Assembly (NCBI GenBank): GCA_026126105.1
Contig: JAHCJV010000024.1
Location: 1 to 64,000 of the forward strand
Direction of reading: 5' to 3'
Length of the DNA stretch: 64,000 nt
Source: Enhydrobacter sp.
GTDB lineage: Bacteria > Pseudomonadota > Alphaproteobacteria > Reyranellales > Reyranellaceae
Numbering within the stretch: the stretch's first letter is position 1; each line of letters opens with the position of its first letter. Under the pieces are notes generated by a model. The model saw only the letters and a list, made by a program, of their open reading frames with translations. It searched no databases and had not been told where the DNA came from. Below, in pieces: positions 9,009-17,515 of the stretch. The translations under genes and the position numbers were made by a program.

Positions 9009-11273
9009 CTAGTTTCGTCGTCGCGACCCTTTGTCCCGAGAGGCACTACCGTGCGCGACCGGACGACGCGGCCCGCGTCGTTCCGACAAGCGATGGCCCC
9101 GCGTCGGCACCTGGCGCTCCACACGTTCGATCACCTCGACGATGTCGAAAAGAAGGCCACCTGTCGCAGTGTCGGCCTGGTCGAGTTTCACTTTCAAGCG
9201 GTCGCCGAGGCCGTAGGTCTCGCCCGTCCGCTCGCCGACCAGCATCTGCCGGCCTTCGTCGTGGCGGAAGAACTCTTGGCCCAGGCTGCGAATCGGGATC
9301 AGCCCATCCGCCCCTGTGCCGTCGAGCGACACGAACAGTCCGAAGCGGGTTACCGAGGTGACCCTGCCGACGAACGTCGCGCCGACATGTTCCGCCATGT
9401 AAGCCGCAACGTAACGGTCCATCGCCGATCGCTCCGCCGCGACGGCGCGGCGCTCGCACATTGACAGATGCTCGCCGAATTCCTCGAAGCGACCCTTGTC
9501 GTCCTGGTGCAGACCGCCTTCGCCGAGGGCATAGGCGGATATCAGCGCACGATGGACGATCAGGTCGGGAAAGCGGCGGATCGGTGAGGTGAAGTGCGCG
9601 TAGCGCGCCAGGGCCAAACCGAAGTGGCCAAGGTTGTCGGGGCTGTATACCGCCTGGCTCTGGCTGCGCAGAATCGTCTCGTTGACCAGCCGCGCGGTCG
9701 GCTTGCCTTCGATGGTCTGAAGCACGCGGTTGAGATCCCTCGGGCGGAGGCGCTGGCCGACCGGGACAGATATGCCCAGCGTTGCCAGGAACTCGCGCAA
9801 AGCTTCGAGCTTGGCAGCGTCTGGTTGATCGTGGACACGGTAGAGGCAAGGCATGTGGCGCTGTTCAAGCGCCTGGGCCGCCGCCACGTTCGCCAGCACC
9901 ATGAACTCCTCGATGAGCCTGTGGCTGTCGAGCCGCTCCCGAACGCCTATCTCGGCAATGTGGCCGTCGCGTCCCAGCCTCACCAACCGCTCCGGAAGAT
10001 CGAGATCGAGCGCGCCCCGCTTCTCGCGCGCCGACAGGAGGGTGGCGAAGGCGCCGTAGAGCGGCTTTACGACCGTGTCCATAAGCGGCGCCAGCTCATC
10101 GTCCGGCGCTCCGTCCTTCGCCCTCTGTAGGCGGTTGTAGGTGAGCCGTGCCGCCGAATGCATCATCGCACGGTGGAAGCGGTACTTCTTGAGGGTGCCT
10201 TCGGCGTCGATCCACATCTCCGCGACCAGCACCGGCCGATCCTGGCGCGGCAGCAGCGAGCACCAGTTGTTCGACAGGGCTTCGGGCAACATCGGCACGA
10301 CACGGTCGGGGAAATAGACCGAGGTGCCGCGGCGGTAGGCGGCTCGGTCGAGAGGTTTGTCGGATCGCACGTACCAGGCGACGTCGGCGATCGCGACCAT
10401 CAGGCGCCAGCCGCCCGGGTGGTCGGCCGCGGGTTCCGCGAAGACCGCGTCGTCAAAATCGCGTGCATCCTCGCCATCGATCGTCACCAGGGGCAGATTG
10501 CGAAGGTCGAGCCGGTCGCCCATGGGCGCCGCCCGCGCGTGCTCGGATTCCTTTACGGCGGCCTCGGGAAAGTCGACGGGAATGTCGTTGGCGGCGATCG
10601 AGATGAGGGAGATCGTACGGGGGTCGCTCATTGGCCCGACTCGTTCGATCACCTTGGCGCGGCGCGACAGCTCGCTGCCGGCTTCCTCGATCCAGACGAT
10701 GTCGCCTGGATGCGCGCCGTTCTTGTCGGCGGGCCGCACGTCGAACTCGCGGCGCAGCTTGCGGTCGGTCGGGGTTACGGTGCCGAGACCGTTGTGGCCA
10801 TTGGGCTCTTCGTAGAGGCCCAGGATCTTCTTCGGGCCGCTGCCGAGGCGGCGGATGATGCGGGCCTGGTAGGTATCCTTGCCGCGTCGCTTCAGCGAGG
10901 CGAGGACTCTGTCGCCTACGGCCGGGGCAGCGGTGCCGCGCGAGCCATGCGGGTCGATCTCGATACGCGGCGCGGGGCCGTCCTTTTTCTCGTCGTGGCG
11001 GCGCGGCATGGCCAACAGATGGCCATCGTCGTCCACCTTTACGATTTCCAATACGGTAATGTCAGTCAGTGCTTTCGGATCCTTGAATGTCTTGGCGCGG
11101 TCCGCGGCGATATCGCCTTGGTCCCGAAGATCGCGCAGAAGCTGCTTGAGCTCGATACGCTGGTCGCCCTTCAGCCCATAGGCGCGCGCGATCTCGCGCT
11201 TGCCCACCGGCGTGGCGCTCTCCTTGATGAAGGCCAGCAGTTCGTCACGGGTCGGGATGCGGCCCTTAGCCAT
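9009..11273 (-). CDS. rnr: Ribonuclease R
   Basis: A processive 3'-to-5' exoribonuclease of 754 residues that degrades structured RNA in the cytoplasm. The N-terminus has a winged-helix-like region (GKREIARAYGLKG) and cold-shock-type RNA-binding parts. The RNB catalytic domain shows TIDGEDARDFDDAVF with the metal-binding aspartates, RHMPCLYRVHDQP, and FTSPIRRFPDLIVHR. An S1 RNA-binding domain follows (FVGRVTSVTRFGLFVSLDG), then a basic tail. The start codon overlaps the topA stop by 8 bases, so the two are translationally coupled. Confidence 0.96.
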   Translation of the reverse strand: MAKGRIPTRDELLAFIKESATPVGKREIARAYGLKGDQRIELKQLLRDLRDQGDIAADRAKTFKDPKALTDITVLEIVKVDDDGHLLAMPRRHDEKKDGPAPRIEIDPHGSRGTAAPAVGDRVLASLKRRGKDTYQARIIRRLGSGPKKILGLYEEPNGHNGLGTVTPTDRKLRREFDVRPADKNGAHPGDIVWIEEAGSELSRRAKVIERVGPMSDPRTISLISIAANDIPVDFPEAAVKESEHARAAPMGDRLDLRNLPLVTIDGEDARDFDDAVFAEPAADHPGGWRLMVAIADVAWYVRSDKPLDRAAYRRGTSVYFPDRVVPMLPEALSNNWCSLLPRQDRPVLVAEMWIDAEGTLKKYRFHRAMMHSAARLTYNRLQRAKDGAPDDELAPLMDTVVKPLYGAFATLLSAREKRGALDLDLPERLVRLGRDGHIAEIGVRERLDSHRLIEEFMVLANVAAAQALEQRHMPCLYRVHDQPDAAKLEALREFLATLGISVPVGQRLRPRDLNRVLQTIEGKPTARLVNETILRSQSQAVYSPDNLGHFGLALARYAHFTSPIRRFPDLIVHRALISAYALGEGGLHQDDKGRFEEFGEHLSMCERRAVAAERSAMDRYVAAYMAEHVGATFVGRVTSVTRFGLFVSLDGTGADGLIPIRSLGQEFFRHDEGRQMLVGERTGETYGLGDRLKVKLDQADTATGGLLFDIVEVIERVERQVPTRGHRLSERRGPRRPVAHGSASRDKGSRRRN

Positions 11274-13968
11274 CGGTCCCGGTGCGTGGCGCGGCTTCGG
11301 CCTTCGCCTTGCGCTTGGGCGCGGCCTTCTTTTTCTTCTTGGCAGTCTTTACGACCTTCGCGTTGCCGTCGGCGTCGTTGGCTGCCGCCAGCGGGGGCTT
11401 CTTGGCGGCCTTTGTGAGCTTCGGCCTCTTCCCCCCGCCTTTGGTGGCGCGCTCTGCCAGCAGCGAGATGGCCTGCTCGACGGTTAGCTCCTCGGGCTTG
11501 AGATCTTTCGGCACAGTGGCGTTGATGCCGCCATGCTTCACATAAACCCCGTAACGGCCTTCGTAGAGCTCGATCGGCGCTTCGTCGCCCGGGTGCGGGC
11601 CGACTACGCGGATCGGCTTGACGGCAGCGCGGCCGCGGCCGACCGCCTTCGCCTCGGCGAGCAACGCCACGGCGCGGTTCATCCCGATTTCGAGTACGCT
11701 CTCGTCAGCGGGAACCGTCTTGTACTTGGCGCCGTGCCTAACGTAGGGCCCGAAGCGGCCCACACCGGCCAGTACGGGTTCCTTGTCCTCCGGATGCGGC
11801 CCCAGCTCCCGAGGCAGCGAGAGGATGGCGAGCGCCTTCTCCAAGGTCAGGTCGTCCGGCGTCATGCCCTTGAGCAGCGAGGCGCGCTTGGGCTTCTCCT
11901 TGGCCTCGGCTTCGCCCAGTTGAATATAGAGGCCATAAGGCCCATTGCGCAGAGTAACGATCTTTCCGGTGGCAGGATCGACGCCGAGAATCTTCGGTCC
12001 GTCGAGATTGGCGCCCGATTGGGCATCCTTTTCCGGATCGACGATGCCCAGCTTGCGGGTGAACTTGCAGTCTGGATAGTTCGAACACCCGATGAAGGCA
12101 CCGAACTTGCCGAGCTTCAGCCCGAGCCGGCCGTTGGCGCACGACGGGCAGTCGCGCGCACTCTTGCCGTTGCCGCCATTGTCGCTCGCCGGAAAGAAAT
12201 GCGGACCGAGCTCTTCATCCAGCTTGTCGAGCACTTCCTTGACCCGCAGGTCCTTGGTTTCGCCGACGGCAACCGAGAAGGCATGCCAGAATTCGCGCAG
12301 CACCTGGCGCCAGTCCATCTTGCCGTCGGAAATCTCGTCCAGCTCTTCCTCGAGATGGGCGGTGAAATTGTATTCTACGTAGCGCGGGAAATAGGTCTGC
12401 AGGAAAGCCGTCACGATGCGGCCGCGGTCTTCCGGGATGAAACGCTTGCGGTCGAGCTTCACATAATTGCGGCGCTGCAGGACCTCGATGATGCTCGCAT
12501 AGGTCGAAGGCCGCCCGATGCCGAGTTCTTCGAGCTTCTTGACCAGGCTCGCCTCGGAATAGCGCGGCGGCGGCTCGGTGAAATGCTGCTCCGGGATGAC
12601 CTGGCGGCGCTCGAGCGCCTCGTTCTCTCCGACGTCCGGAAGGATGGTGGCGTTCTCGTCTTCCTCGCTCTTCTCGTCGCGACCTTCATCGTACAGCGTG
12701 AGGAAACCGTTGAAGCGAACGACCGAGCCGGTGGCGCGCAGCTGTACGGTCTTGTCGGCGCTGGCGATGTCGACCGTCACCTGGTCGAGGACAGCGCTTT
12801 CCATCTGGCTCGCCACGGTCCGCTTCCAGATCAGCTCGTAGAGAGCGAGCTGGTCCTTGTCCAAGTAGGCCGCCACGTCCTGCGGGGCCCGGAACAGGTC
12901 GGTCGGTCGGATCGCCTCGTGCGCCTCCTGGGCGTTCTTTGCCTTGGAGCTGTAGAGCCTCGGCGCCTGCGGCAGATAGCTCGGACCGTACCTCGTCTCG
13001 ATCAGGCGACGAGTCTGGCCGATCGCTTCGGGCGCGAGTTGCACCCCGTCGGTTCGCATGTAGGTGATCAGTCCGACCGTCTCGCCCCCGATATCGACGC
13101 CTTCATAGAGGCGCTGGGCGATGCGCATCGCTGTCGCGGCGCCGAGGCCGAGCTTGCGCGAGGCTTCCTGCTGCAGGGTCGAGGTGATGAACGGCGGCGG
13201 CGGGTTGCGCCGCACCTGGCGGCGGTCGATCGCGGAAACTGCGAAGGCACGGCGCTCGATCTCGCGCTTGGCCTGCTCGGCGCGCTCCTGGGTATCGAGG
13301 TCGAACTTGTCGAGCTTCCGGCCGTCGAGATGCGTCAGGCGGGCCCTCAGCGGCTGGTGCTTTGCGGTGCCGAAGACGGCATCCACGGTCCAGTACTCGC
13401 GGCTCCTGAAAACCTCGATCTCGGCCTCGCGCTCGCAGATCAGGCGCAGCGCCACCGATTGTACGCGGCCAGCAGAGCGGCTGCCCGGCAGCTTGCGCCA
13501 CAGGACCGGCGACAAGGTGAAGCCTACGAGATAGTCCAAGGCGCGACGGGCGAGGTACGCATCGATCAGCGGCTGGTCGAGGTCGCGCGGGTGGGCGACC
13601 GCGTCGAGCACGGATTGCTTGGTTATGGCGTTGAATGTGACCCGCTTTACGTCGACGTCCTTCAGCGCTTTCTTGCGAGCAAGGATATCGAGCACATGCC
13701 AAGAGATCGCCTCGCCCTCGCGATCGGGGTCCGTCGCGAGATAGAGCCTGCCGCCCTTGGTGACAGCCTTTGCGATGGCGTCGACGCGTTTCTGCGCCGA
13801 CGAGTCGACCTCCCAGTCCATTGCGAAGTCCTCATCGGGCCGAACCGAGCCGTCCTTGGCTGGGAGATCGCGGACATGACCGTAGGAGGCGAGCACGGTG
13901 AACCCGGGCCCGAGATACTTTCCGATGGTCTTGGCCTTGGCAGGCGACTCGACGACCAGCACATCCAT
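11266..13968 (-). CDS. topA: DNA topoisomerase I
   Basis: A type IA topoisomerase that relaxes negative supercoils. The 900-residue protein starts MDVLVVESPAKAKTIGKYLG. TTG 13998 would add ten poor residues, so ATG 13968 is preferred. The Toprim acidic site is LATDPDREGEAISWH. The cleavage domain has AGRVQSVALRLICERE and the catalytic tyrosine in ITYMRTDGVQ. A CPSC...CSNYPDC zinc finger is followed by topoisomerase C-terminal repeats, for example GPYGLYIQLG, GRFGPYVRHG and GRYGVYVKHG, and a lysine-rich tail. It lies 52 bases downstream of dprA and overlaps rnr. Confidence 0.97.
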   Translation of the reverse strand: MDVLVVESPAKAKTIGKYLGPGFTVLASYGHVRDLPAKDGSVRPDEDFAMDWEVDSSAQKRVDAIAKAVTKGGRLYLATDPDREGEAISWHVLDILARKKALKDVDVKRVTFNAITKQSVLDAVAHPRDLDQPLIDAYLARRALDYLVGFTLSPVLWRKLPGSRSAGRVQSVALRLICEREAEIEVFRSREYWTVDAVFGTAKHQPLRARLTHLDGRKLDKFDLDTQERAEQAKREIERRAFAVSAIDRRQVRRNPPPPFITSTLQQEASRKLGLGAATAMRIAQRLYEGVDIGGETVGLITYMRTDGVQLAPEAIGQTRRLIETRYGPSYLPQAPRLYSSKAKNAQEAHEAIRPTDLFRAPQDVAAYLDKDQLALYELIWKRTVASQMESAVLDQVTVDIASADKTVQLRATGSVVRFNGFLTLYDEGRDEKSEEDENATILPDVGENEALERRQVIPEQHFTEPPPRYSEASLVKKLEELGIGRPSTYASIIEVLQRRNYVKLDRKRFIPEDRGRIVTAFLQTYFPRYVEYNFTAHLEEELDEISDGKMDWRQVLREFWHAFSVAVGETKDLRVKEVLDKLDEELGPHFFPASDNGGNGKSARDCPSCANGRLGLKLGKFGAFIGCSNYPDCKFTRKLGIVDPEKDAQSGANLDGPKILGVDPATGKIVTLRNGPYGLYIQLGEAEAKEKPKRASLLKGMTPDDLTLEKALAILSLPRELGPHPEDKEPVLAGVGRFGPYVRHGAKYKTVPADESVLEIGMNRAVALLAEAKAVGRGRAAVKPIRVVGPHPGDEAPIELYEGRYGVYVKHGGINATVPKDLKPEELTVEQAISLLAERATKGGGKRPKLTKAAKKPPLAAANDADGNAKVVKTAKKKKKAAPKRKAKAEAAPRTGTDG

Positions 13969-14020
13969 CGTCGAAACATGCTCCAGTAAAAACTTCAAGA
14001 ACCGGAGCTAAATCACTGAT

Positions 14021-15076
14021 CTAAATCAACGATACGCGATTACCCCGGTGCCTTTCCAGGCGGCCTTCCAGCTCGAGGGCCAGCAGGACCTCCGCCACGG
14101 TGGCGGCGGACACTTGGCACCGGCGTACCAGTTCGTCAACCGCAGTAGGGACGGCGCCCAGCGCCTCAAGTACTATTGCAGTAGCTGTGCCGTCATACGT
14201 TTGTGTCGGCTTTTCAATAGCTTGCGGCCGGTGGTGGGGCTTTCCGAACACACTTATAATATCGTTCACATCGCGCACCAGTATGGCCCCATCACGAATC
14301 AGGGTATTTGATCCCCCATATCGTGGATCCATCGGTGAGCCTGGGACGACGAACACTTCCCGGCCTTGTTCGAGGGCGCGTTCGGCGGTGATCAGGGATC
14401 CCGAGCGCTCCGCTGCCTCGACTACGACGACCCCGAGCGAGAGGCCGCTGACGATGCGATTGCGGCGCGGAAAGGAGCGCGCGATCGGCGGCGTGCCGAG
14501 GGGCGTCTCGGCCAGCACCAGACCGCGTTCGGCGATGGTGCGCTGCAGGAATTCATTCTGAGGCGGGTAGACCTGGTCGATCCCCCCAGCCAACACGGCG
14601 ATCGTCCCGCTGTCGAGGGCGGCTTCGTGAGCTGCAGCATCGATGCCGCGCGCCAGCCCGGAAGCGATAACGAAACCCGCTTCGCCTAAGCCGGCGGCCA
14701 GGTCCGCTGCAAAGCGCCGGCCAGCCGCAGAGGCATCGCGGGCACCGACGATCGCCAGCGTCGGGCGGGCCGCCAATGCGATTTTGCCAATCGCGGACAA
14801 TACTGGCGGTGCATCCGGCAAGGCGGCCAGGGCGCATGGGTAGTCTGCGTCTCCAAAAACAAGAAAGCCCCCACCGAGCTTGTTGAGCGCGGTCTCCTCG
14901 CGGGAAATTTCGACATCGGGAGGGACAGGCAGGTCGCGGCAGGCCCGTTGCGCAGATCCGAAATGCTGCAGAGCCTCGTGAAACCGGATCGGGCCGATTC
15001 GAGCGCTGCGGGCCAGCCGAAGCCGGGCACGGCGCTCGGCGGGGTCGAGATCGGTCGTCGCAGTGCCATCGAACAT
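14021..15076 (-). CDS. dprA: DNA-processing protein DprA
   Basis: A RecA loader for incoming single-stranded DNA during transformation (DprA/Smf), 351 residues. The Rossmann-like core shows AIVGARDASAAGRRFA, ASGLARGIDAAAHEAAL, AVLAGGIDQVYPPQN, SFPRRNRIVSGLS, and ERSGSLITAERALEQGREVFVVPGS. A C-terminal winged-helix domain (VDELVRRCQVSAATVAEVLL) is present, as in Gram-negative DprA. It is first in a dprA-topA-rnr run. A short AT-rich stretch at 15085-15118 probably holds its promoter. The product is full length with no missing motif. Confidence 0.95.
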   Translation of the reverse strand: MFDGTATTDLDPAERRARLRLARSARIGPIRFHEALQHFGSAQRACRDLPVPPDVEISREETALNKLGGGFLVFGDADYPCALAALPDAPPVLSAIGKIALAARPTLAIVGARDASAAGRRFAADLAAGLGEAGFVIASGLARGIDAAAHEAALDSGTIAVLAGGIDQVYPPQNEFLQRTIAERGLVLAETPLGTPPIARSFPRRNRIVSGLSLGVVVVEAAERSGSLITAERALEQGREVFVVPGSPMDPRYGGSNTLIRDGAILVRDVNDIISVFGKPHHRPQAIEKPTQTYDGTATAIVLEALGAVPTAVDELVRRCQVSAATVAEVLLALELEGRLERHRGNRVSLI

Positions 15077-15118
15077 GAGCGCAACCGTAAGACGGGATAA
15101 TTCCTTTGTAAAACAACT

Positions 15119-16300
15119 TCAGATAGAAATCTTGCCTCGCCGGTTTGCGAGAGCGCCTAGCGCGCCCAACAGGCTGAGCAGGGCGGCCAGAGGCCCAAAG
15201 CCTTCGAAGCCGAAGGTGCTGACGATCAGGGCGCCGAGCGCCGCCGCCCCCACCCACCCGACGCTTGCCGACGTGCCATTGAGGCCAAGCACGGTGCCTC
15301 GCACGTTATCCGGGACGCTGGCGAGTGCGGCCATATAGGATGGCCGCCCGAGCGCATTCATGAAAGTATAGACGAAGCCGAGCGCCACGGAAGTGGCCGG
15401 CCCCGGATGCCACATGAAAAGGCCGAGCGCCGCGATGCCCGACAGGGCCATCGCCACCGCGAATGTCAGCATCCGATCGCGAAGCCGGTCGGCGAGTTGT
15501 CCACCCAGCACCGTGCCGGCGATATTGCCCAGGGCAAAGACGAAGAGTGGCAGCGCTGTGGCGCCGAGCGACAGGCCGTAGACGGCCTGTAGGAATGTGG
15601 CGAAGTAGATGGTCGCCAATCCGTAGCAGATGCGCTCGCTGACACCGATGCCGAGGAGGCTCAGCACGTTCGCCGACAGCGTCGCCCGCAACGAGGGCCG
15701 TCCGGCCGTTGAACCTGCCTTCACCCCGCCGCGCCCGGCGGTGACGAACAGGCCGATCGCCCCCGCAAGCGCCAGCGCGCCCACGCAGATATTCCAGCCA
15801 CGCCAGCCGGTCGCAGACCCGATCCAGGCGGCGAGGGGCACGCCGATCACGAGAGTAAGCGATTGGCCCGTCATCACCCAGCCTAGCGCCCTGCCGCGCT
15901 GGCGGTCCTCGACCCGCGAAGAGACCTCCGCGAAGACCACGCCGGTGAAGGTGCCGGCACACCCTCCGCCGATCGTCGCCCACACCGCGACCCACAGGAA
16001 ACTGCCGGCCATGGCCTGTCCGCACATTGCCAGCGCCAGGGCGAACAGACCTCCGACCAGCAGCACGCGGCGGCCGATCCTGTCCGACAGCCAGCCGCCG
16101 AACGCGGAGGTGAATCCCCAGGCGGTCGCCGTCATCGACACGAGATTGGCGACCAGCGGCATGCTGACGCCCAGATCGCGGGACATCTCCAGGAGGAACG
16201 GCGCACGCGTGGTGCCGCTCGACGTCGCGGCGAAAGAGCCGAGACAGGCGGCGCCGATCAGGGCCCAGGGCAGCGCGCGGGAAGCGGTCGAGGTTGTCAT
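15119..16300 (-). CDS. MFS transporter, drug/sugar exporter type
   Basis: A 393-residue major facilitator protein with about twelve hydrophobic segments, starting MTTSTASRALPWAL. The A-motif between helices 2 and 3 is clear: GGWLSDRIGRRVLLVGG. Helix 5 has GQSLTLVIGVPLAAWIG, close to the drug:proton antiporter C-motif (gxxxGPxxGG-like), so export is more likely than import. A repeated A-motif occurs in the second half (GGQLADRLRDRML). It ends only 42 bases from dprA and starts 73 bases from the divergent binding-protein gene. The substrate is unknown. Confidence 0.82.
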   Translation of the reverse strand: MTTSTASRALPWALIGAACLGSFAATSSGTTRAPFLLEMSRDLGVSMPLVANLVSMTATAWGFTSAFGGWLSDRIGRRVLLVGGLFALALAMCGQAMAGSFLWVAVWATIGGGCAGTFTGVVFAEVSSRVEDRQRGRALGWVMTGQSLTLVIGVPLAAWIGSATGWRGWNICVGALALAGAIGLFVTAGRGGVKAGSTAGRPSLRATLSANVLSLLGIGVSERICYGLATIYFATFLQAVYGLSLGATALPLFVFALGNIAGTVLGGQLADRLRDRMLTFAVAMALSGIAALGLFMWHPGPATSVALGFVYTFMNALGRPSYMAALASVPDNVRGTVLGLNGTSASVGWVGAAALGALIVSTFGFEGFGPLAALLSLLGALGALANRRGKISI

Positions 16301-16373
16301 CGAAGGGCGCGGACCCTACCGACGGCCCATCGAGGGAGCAATGTCGACGCAGGCATATATGCTATGATCCACC

Positions 16374-17390
16374 ATGAAATATTGGCTAGCGGCGTCGGCG
16401 CTCCTGCTCGCTGCCCTCTCCGCTTCCGCCCAGCAGCGCACCCGGTTGCAGGTCTATTCGACACTCGAGGTTGCGAATATCGGCGACTTCAAGAGGGCGT
16501 TCGAGGCCGAGAATCGCGACATCGAGATCCTCTGGTTGCGCGATTCGACCGGTGTCCTCACCGCCAAGATCCTCGCCGAGCAGAACGCGCAACGCGGCGA
16601 CGCGATTTGGGGCCTCGCCGTGACGTCGACCATGCTCCTGAAGGAGCGCGGCCTGCTCGACCCCTACGCGCCCACGAATCTCGCTGCGCTGAAGCCCGGC
16701 TTCCGAGATCCCGCGAATCCTCCTTCGTATGTCGGCATGGAAGGCTGGGTTGCCGCGGTGTGCTTCAACACCGTGGAAGGCCGGAAGCTCGGCCTGCCCA
16801 GACCGCAGTCCTGGTTCGATCTGCATGACCCCAGGTTCAGAGGCAGGATCACCATGCCCCATCCGGCCTCGTCGGGGACAGGCTATTTCCACGTCTCGGC
16901 GTGGATCCAGACCTTCGGCGAGGAAAAGGCCTGGGACTTCATGGACAAGCTGCACGAGAACATCGCAATGTACGTCCATTCCGGTGCACAGCCTTGCCGG
17001 CTGACCGGGGCCGGCGAGTTCCCGATCGGTATTTCCGCCGAGATCTCGGCCGCCGAGGTCCGCCACAAGGGTGCCCCGGTCGAAGGGCTGCTGATGAAAG
17101 AGGGCGGCGGCTGGGAGATGGATACCGCTGCGATCCTCAAGGGCACGAAGAATCTGGAGGCGGCCCGCCGGCTCATGGACTTCGCCGCCTCACGCAAGGC
17201 CAATGAACTCTACGCTACCTTCGTGAGTCAGGTCGCGATGCCTGGCATCGCCAGCAATATCCCGGACTATCCGGCGGGCGTGGCCGGATCGATGATCAAG
17301 AACGATTTCGCCTGGGCTTCGGCCAACCGCGCTCGCATCCTGGCCGAATGGACCCGTCGCTACGAGGGCAAGGCAGTGAAAAAGAACTGA
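16374..17390 (+). CDS. Periplasmic ABC-type binding protein, iron/aminoethylphosphonate class
   Basis: A 338-residue extracytoplasmic solute-binding protein with a clear signal peptide (MKYWLAASALLLAALSASAQ). The mature part begins RLQVYSTLEVANIGDFKRAFE, as in AfuA/FbpA and PhnS-type binding proteins. WLRDSTGVLTAKILAEQ and GYFHVSAWIQTFGEEKAWDFM fit the same family. No ABC permease or ATPase gene is beside it, so the partner transporter must be elsewhere or it acts as a sensor or scavenger. The ligand is uncertain: ferric iron, a phosphonate or a polyol-like compound. Divergent from the MFS exporter. Confidence 0.8.
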   Translation: MKYWLAASALLLAALSASAQQRTRLQVYSTLEVANIGDFKRAFEAENRDIEILWLRDSTGVLTAKILAEQNAQRGDAIWGLAVTSTMLLKERGLLDPYAPTNLAALKPGFRDPANPPSYVGMEGWVAAVCFNTVEGRKLGLPRPQSWFDLHDPRFRGRITMPHPASSGTGYFHVSAWIQTFGEEKAWDFMDKLHENIAMYVHSGAQPCRLTGAGEFPIGISAEISAAEVRHKGAPVEGLLMKEGGGWEMDTAAILKGTKNLEAARRLMDFAASRKANELYATFVSQVAMPGIASNIPDYPAGVAGSMIKNDFAWASANRARILAEWTRRYEGKAVKKN

Positions 17391-17403
17391 GCGGGAACAC
17401 CGC

Positions 17404-17466
17404 TCGTCCCAAGATGCCTGCCGGTCGTCCCAAGCAGCGCGCCGGTCGTCACATTCGCCTGCGATA
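17404..17466. repeat. Three imperfect 21-bp tandem units
   Basis: Units beginning tcgtccc/tcgtcac start at 17404, 17425 and 17446, each preceded by gccgg or similar. They occupy the 125-base gap between the binding-protein and flavin-oxidase genes, ahead of the latter's start. Function unknown. Confidence 0.5.
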
Positions 17467-17515
17467 TCAAGGTCCTGACCTCTAGGAGCGGGTCCGTCCA
17501 ACGACGGAGAACGCC

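Noticed and set aside
11533..13989. Long open frame on the plus strand opposite topA (over 800 codons)
   Set aside because: It mirrors topA codons in a GC-rich genome; topA has every family motif and the antisense product has none.
14017..14030. CTGATCTAAATCAA, FNR-box-like, at the dprA stop
   Set aside because: It overlaps the dprA stop codon inside an apparent dprA-topA operon, so chance is more likely than a regulated promoter.
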